From positions 62,001 through 126,000 of the forward strand of contig JAQGBZ010000022.1 in assembly GCA_034687125.1 (NCBI GenBank): 64,000 nucleotides of DNA, written 5' to 3'. Origin of the DNA: Neelides folsomi. Taxonomy: Eukaryota > Arthropoda > Collembola > Neelipleona > Neelidae. Each line of letters opens with the position of its first letter. The first letter of the stretch is position 1. Made by a program: the position numbers and the translations under genes. Below are positions 62,864-64,000 of the stretch, one piece after another. Below the pieces are notes generated by a model. It was not told where the DNA came from. It did not search any database and was given only the letters and a program-made list of their open reading frames with translations.

Positions 62864-63907
62864 ATGCCACTCGAAAAAATAATAATTTTGTCTACAATTT
62901 TAATTTTAAAAGTAAGTTTGAATAGATCAATTTTTCTTGTTCCGCTAATAATTCAAATGAGAGTTTTTTACAAGGTGTTTTAATTGTGAATTAGGTAGAA
63001 AGTCATTATTTTCCATTTGGAGTCCCACACGGGGGCCATCACTTCTTTGCTCATGAGTATCAAACAGTTTATCAAGAAAGCATCACCAATCCTCCAACTT
63101 CTTCCATCCCAATAACAAAGACGACAACGCAGGGTTTACCACCGTACATAAAGGTTCCAATGGAATTAAAACCGTCCATCACTGGCTGGGACACTCAATA
63201 CAGTAAGTGTGCAAACAGTCTCAAGGAGTTGGTGCGGAAAGATGGGCTTCAACGAACGTTAATTTGACTTGGATTTAATTGGTTTTGAATCCCCAGCCTC
63301 CACTTCGAGCACAACCTTCTCTTTTCTCCTCTTTAATACTTCAATTCCGTTTATTTGCACACACAAGCCCATTCAGTCCACTCACAATGTAATGAGGAAA
63401 TTACATAAATCCAATACGATGTTTTAGGTATTGATTCCAAATAAATGTTAAATCCACATAGTACGTTATACAAATATTATATGGTACAAATGTTAACATC
63501 CTAAAAATTGATATTAATAAAATGTTAATAAATACACTTAAGATGAGCTTTATAAATAAAATTTTTCCAAAGTTTTTTTATATTCAACATTAAGTTAATA
63601 AGTAAAGGTAATGTAAGTACTAGTAATAAAGTAGATCCTTATTTTTACAACGTGAAAACATAAAATACCGGATGTAATTTTAAGATGAAACATCCGATCC
63701 TCCAAAAGTCTTAAAATTGATCCTTTTTAAGATGTACCTTGCGGAATCTACAAAATCCATCCATTTGTGATTGCAAATCTCCGATACAGTTCAAGAGGCA
63801 CAGCTTCACGACCCTATTATCGAGGCAAAAGATCTCTATTCTTTCCTCCGATTCCGCCTTTACCCGAGTACAGCGTTTCCTCCACCTCTTGCACATGGCA
63901 ATTTAAG
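62864..63907 (+). CDS. Secreted His/Tyr-rich protein, 5' three coding exons (gene runs off the window)
   Basis: Exon 1 (62864-62911) encodes MPLEKIIILSTILILK, a compact signal peptide, and ends at AAA|GTAAGT at a codon boundary. Exon 2 (62995-63202) follows an 83-base intron ending TGAATTAG. It encodes 69 residues starting VESHYFPFGVPHGGHHFF, and ends with one base of a split codon at ACA|GTAAGT. Exon 3 (63732-63907) enters in the matching phase after CCTTTTTAAG. It encodes 59 residues starting NVPCGIYKIHPF and ends at AAG|GTAATG. Phases match throughout and no stop interrupts the 144 residues. The mature part is rich in His, Tyr, Pro and Thr, with two cysteines in exon 3. A GKR tripeptide (about residues 117-119) follows RPYYR and could be an amidation/dibasic cleavage signal. 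No family is recognised; cuticle-associated, eggshell or prepropeptide roles are possible. The C-terminus is missing. Confidence 0.7.
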
Positions 63908-64000
63908 GTAATGATACTGCTTATTTCCTCCTAGATAAAGATTTACGAATCAGTAATAGAATATAAATACATTGAGCGTAATCCAAGGCTGGGATTTGAG
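63908..64000 (+). other. Start of next intron, window end
   Basis: Sequence after the exon 3 donor. No acceptor or further exon is visible before the window ends. Confidence 0.5.

Noticed and set aside
1-64000. CRISPR arrays, rRNA, bacterial operons, phage or viral genes
   Set aside because: No regularly spaced identical repeats, ribosomal motifs, closely packed same-strand genes or viral hallmark proteins were seen.

Overview
This window looks like a gene-poor stretch of an AT-rich animal nuclear genome. The evidence is intron-containing genes with GT-AG junctions, an XK-related membrane protein, a decayed Tc1/mariner transposon, several short elements with long terminal inverted repeats, no operons, and long non-coding spacers. 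G+C is roughly a third by eye. An arthropod, possibly a crustacean such as a parasitic copepod, fits the overall style, but that is inference and no marker here fixes the species.

Only two genes can be modelled with confidence. (1) On the minus strand at 55319-58167 is an XK-related (XKR/CED-8 family) protein. It has one very large coding exon plus a short spliced 3' exon, about 904 residues in all. It is a multi-pass membrane protein with a Ser/Asn-rich N-terminus and a long basic cytosolic tail. (2) On the plus strand at the right edge, from 62864, is the 5' part of a secreted-protein gene. It has a signal-peptide exon, then two exons that stay open, match in phase and end at good donors. 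It runs out of the window.

From 1 to about 55 kb the sequence is mostly non-coding. AT-rich DNA alternates with islands of 150-500 bases that are visibly richer in G+C and purine/pyrimidine tracts, and with patches dominated by GTA/TAC-like words. Four islands on the minus strand contain an ATG followed by a short open exon-like segment ending at a codon boundary before a GT (near 0.24, 30.9, 45.6 and 54.2 kb). They could be alternative first exons of one long minus-strand gene that continues left of the window, or separate genes, or chance. Two plus-strand exon-like segments (26.8 kb and 40.75 kb) have good acceptors but no recognised family.

Mobile DNA: a 924-bp mariner-type element at 20681-21604, with about 124-bp inverted repeats flanked by TA and a broken transposase fragment; and three inverted-repeat elements without coding capacity at 5276-6016, 13255-13463 and 34621-35168. 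The last has arms that differ at one base in 87. I saw no rRNA, tRNA, CRISPR array or bacterial-type feature.
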